Position numbers and translations under genes: made by a program
Part shown: positions 62,307 through 64,000 of the stretch, piece after piece
Layout: every line of letters begins with the position of its first letter
Position numbering within the stretch: the first letter of the stretch is position 1
Notes under the pieces: generated by a model
Told to the model about the DNA's origin: nothing
What the model saw: the letters and a program-made list of their open reading frames with translations, nothing else
The model's database searches: none
From: Xanthomonas arboricola pv. populi
Lineage (GTDB): Bacteria > Pseudomonadota > Gammaproteobacteria > Xanthomonadales > Xanthomonadaceae
DNA length: 64,000 nucleotides
Assembly: GCF_002939945.1 (NCBI RefSeq)
Contig: NZ_MDEB01000006.1
Span: 235,494 to 299,493 of the forward strand
Direction: 5' to 3'

Positions 62307-62476
62307 CGTTCAAATTCCTCGTTGGCTCGAAGTGCGAGCCCAATCGCCGGTACCATAGACAGCCTGTAACAGCGCGTCAAACCATTGAGCCTGTTCAACA
62401 TTTTCACTTGGCGCGGAATTAACCCGCGTTTAACATCGTTCACGTTGTTGACGGCAAACGCCGCTGGAGTCTGTGG

Positions 62477-63688
62477 TTGGCCACTATCGAAGAATCCCTC
62501 GCACTCATCGGTCGCGGTACCGACGAGATCCTCAAGCTCGATCAGCTCGAAGCGCGACTGAAGTCGGGCGTGCCATTGCGCGTCAAGGCCGGGTTCGATC
62601 CCACCGCGCCGGATCTGCATCTGGGTCACACCGTGCTGCTCAACAAGATGCGGCAGTTCCAGCAGCTGGGGCATCAGGTGATCTTCCTGATCGGCGACTT
62701 CACCGGAATGATCGGCGACCCGAGCGGCAAGAACGTCACCCGCAAGCCGCTGAGCCGCGACGATGTGCTGGCCAACGCGCGCACCTATGAGGAGCAGGTC
62801 TTCAAGATCCTGGACCGCGAACGCACCGAGGTGCGCTTCAACTCCGAATGGTTCGGCCAGATGAGCGCGGCGGACATGATCAAGCTGTCCGCGCAGCACA
62901 CGGTGGCGCGCATGCTCGAGCGCGACGACTTCGCCAAGCGCTTCAATGGGCAGCAGCCGATCGCCATCCACGAGTTCCTGTATCCGCTGGTCCAGGGCTA
63001 CGACTCGGTCGCGTTGAAGGCGGACGTCGAACTGGGCGGTACCGACCAGAAATTCAACCTGTTGATGGGGCGTGGCCTGCAGGAGCACTACGGCCAGGCC
63101 CCGCAGGTCGTGCTGACCATGCCGCTGCTGGAAGGCCTGGACGGGGTGGCCAAGATGTCCAAGTCGCTGGGCAACTACATCGGCATCAACGAGCCGGCCA
63201 TCGACATCGTCACCAAGACCATGAAGATCGGCGACGAGTTGACTTGGCGCTGGATCGATTTGCTGTCTTTCGACATCAGCGTAGCCGAAGCAGCGCGCCT
63301 GAAGGCGCAGGTCGCCTCGGGTGAACCGCACCCGCGCGAGGTCAAGCTGCGGCTGGCGCGCGAACTCACCGCGCGTTTCCACGACGCTGCTACCGCAGAG
63401 CAGGCCATCGCCGGCTGGCACGCGGTGGTGACAGGGCAGGGCGACACCAGCCTGTTGCCGCTGCAGCAGGTCGCTGTACCGGCCGAAGGTCTGCGCATCG
63501 CAAGCCTGCTCACCGCTGCCGGCCTGACGCCGAGTAATTCGGAAGCCACGCGCAAGCTCAAGGAGCGAGCGGTCAAGATCGATGGCGAAGTGGTCGAAGA
63601 TCCGGCGCGCCAGTTCGGGCCTGGCTTTGAAGGCGTCATCCAGGTGGGCAAACGTAATTTCGCCCGCGTGGCGCTGGTCAGCGCCTGA
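62477..63688 (+). CDS. tyrS: Tyrosyl-tRNA synthetase
   Basis: A 403-residue class I enzyme: HIGH-like motif [43 protein letters not shown] in [13 protein letters not shown], and a C-terminal S4 RNA-binding domain (about 345-403). The start appears to be TTG at 62477, with GGAG seven bases before it; no in-frame ATG or GTG is close. Its size and sequence fit the TyrZ-like proteobacterial type. A strong rRNA-type promoter lies beyond it. Confidence 0.95.
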   Translation: MATIEESLALIGRGTDEILKLDQLEARLKSGVPLRVKAGFDPTAPDLHLGHTVLLNKMRQFQQLGHQVIFLIGDFTGMIGDPSGKNVTRKPLSRDDVLANARTYEEQVFKILDRERTEVRFNSEWFGQMSAADMIKLSAQHTVARMLERDDFAKRFNGQQPIAIHEFLYPLVQGYDSVALKADVELGGTDQKFNLLMGRGLQEHYGQAPQVVLTMPLLEGLDGVAKMSKSLGNYIGINEPAIDIVTKTMKIGDELTWRWIDLLSFDISVAEAARLKAQVASGEPHPREVKLRLARELTARFHDAATAEQAIAGWHAVVTGQGDTSLLPLQQVAVPAEGLRIASLLTAAGLTPSNSEATRKLKERAVKIDGEVVEDPARQFGPGFEGVIQVGKRNFARVALVSA

Positions 63689-63954
63689 ATTGCCGAAGGA
63701 TTGCTGCGTGGCGGCAACTTACGCTCTGCGGTGACATCTATATAGAGGCGCCAGAACGCCCGAGCCGGAGCAGCGGTTTGCTGCAGCGGCCTAATAGGAA
63801 GTGTCACTGCAGACGAGAGGAAAATCGTGAAATTTTTTTCACAAACCCCTTCCCAAACTCCCCGGTTGGGCCTATAGTTCGCCTCCCCCGACGCAACGGC
63901 CCGCAAACGCGGAGCCAGAGCGAAAGGATTCGAAAATTCCTTGATTTGAGGGTG

Positions 63955-63982
63955 TTGACGAAACGGAAAAGCCGGCTATGAT
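63955..63982 (+). promoter_or_regulatory. Strong sigma-70 promoter, probably of a downstream rRNA operon
   Basis: TTGACG (63955-63960), a 16-base spacer and TATGAT (63977-63982), then a G/C-rich discriminator (GGGCGGCTCGC) as in stringently controlled stable-RNA promoters. The preceding 125 bases from about 63820 contain A/T runs (AAATTTTTTTC) and a GTGAAA/TTTCAC inverted repeat that may form an UP or factor-binding site. No coding frame is plausible between 63689 and the end. The transcript starts inside or just past the window edge; that it is rRNA is inferred from promoter type and remembered gene order. Confidence 0.75.
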
Positions 63983-64000
63983 GGGCGGCTCGCTACACGG

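Overview
This window looks like a stretch of a Xanthomonas chromosome (campestris/citri/oryzae group). The base composition is GC-rich throughout and gene families and gene order fit that genus: desT/fabR-desC-desB, comM-ubiK-glnK, divergent speE/speA, argS-SPOR protein, coaBC-dut-algC, parAB, and tyrS ending just before an rRNA-type promoter. The genus call rests on recognised families and remembered synteny, not on a search. parA and parB suggest the region is not far from the replication origin. No tRNA, rRNA body, CRISPR array, prophage or intact IS element was found.

Left part (1-14 kb): the start of an AI-2E family permease cut by the window edge; an envelope-stress group (a small membrane protein, a YqjE-like holin-X protein, a DUF883 protein and a Do-family protease) facing away from a histone-H1-like Lys/Ala-rich protein; a lipoprotein; an OmpR-type two-component system with a small membrane gene after it; a TIGR01777 epimerase; several small conserved genes; a translationally coupled DUF3182-hydrolase pair; and a glycine-zipper protein with a duplicated C-terminal module.

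Middle part (14-33 kb): a TetR repressor with a likely operator facing a membrane-fatty-acid desaturase operon; a CSS-type EAL phosphodiesterase; a roughly 306-bp element built of nested inverted repeats; lipocalin; comM, ubiK and a PII gene; a GH84 hexosaminidase preceded by two copies of a 16-bp box; a WaaP-like kinase; an outer-membrane barrel; a PH-SHOCT protein; and the polyamine genes speE and speA.

The most unusual locus is at 33-39.8 kb. It holds a single-module NRPS (C-A-T-TE) whose A-domain specificity residues read as the glycine code, an overlapping UGT-type glycosyltransferase, and a membrane acyltransferase. Together they could build a small acylated or glycosylated amino-acid product.

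Right part (40-64 kb): mostly housekeeping. An argS-SPOR operon, radC facing coaBC-dut-algC (pantothenate to CoA, dUTP removal, sugar phosphates for exopolysaccharide and LPS), a REP-associated transposase relic that has lost its catalytic residues, a three-gene set that could make a polyprenyl-phosphate-linked galacturonate donor, parA-parB followed by a Cdd1-type helix-hairpin-helix protein and a bacterial Suppressor-of-fused homologue, pyrE facing xth, a group of murein recycling and remodelling genes (AmpG-like permease, AnmK, M23 peptidase), tyrS, and finally a strong promoter reading out of the window.
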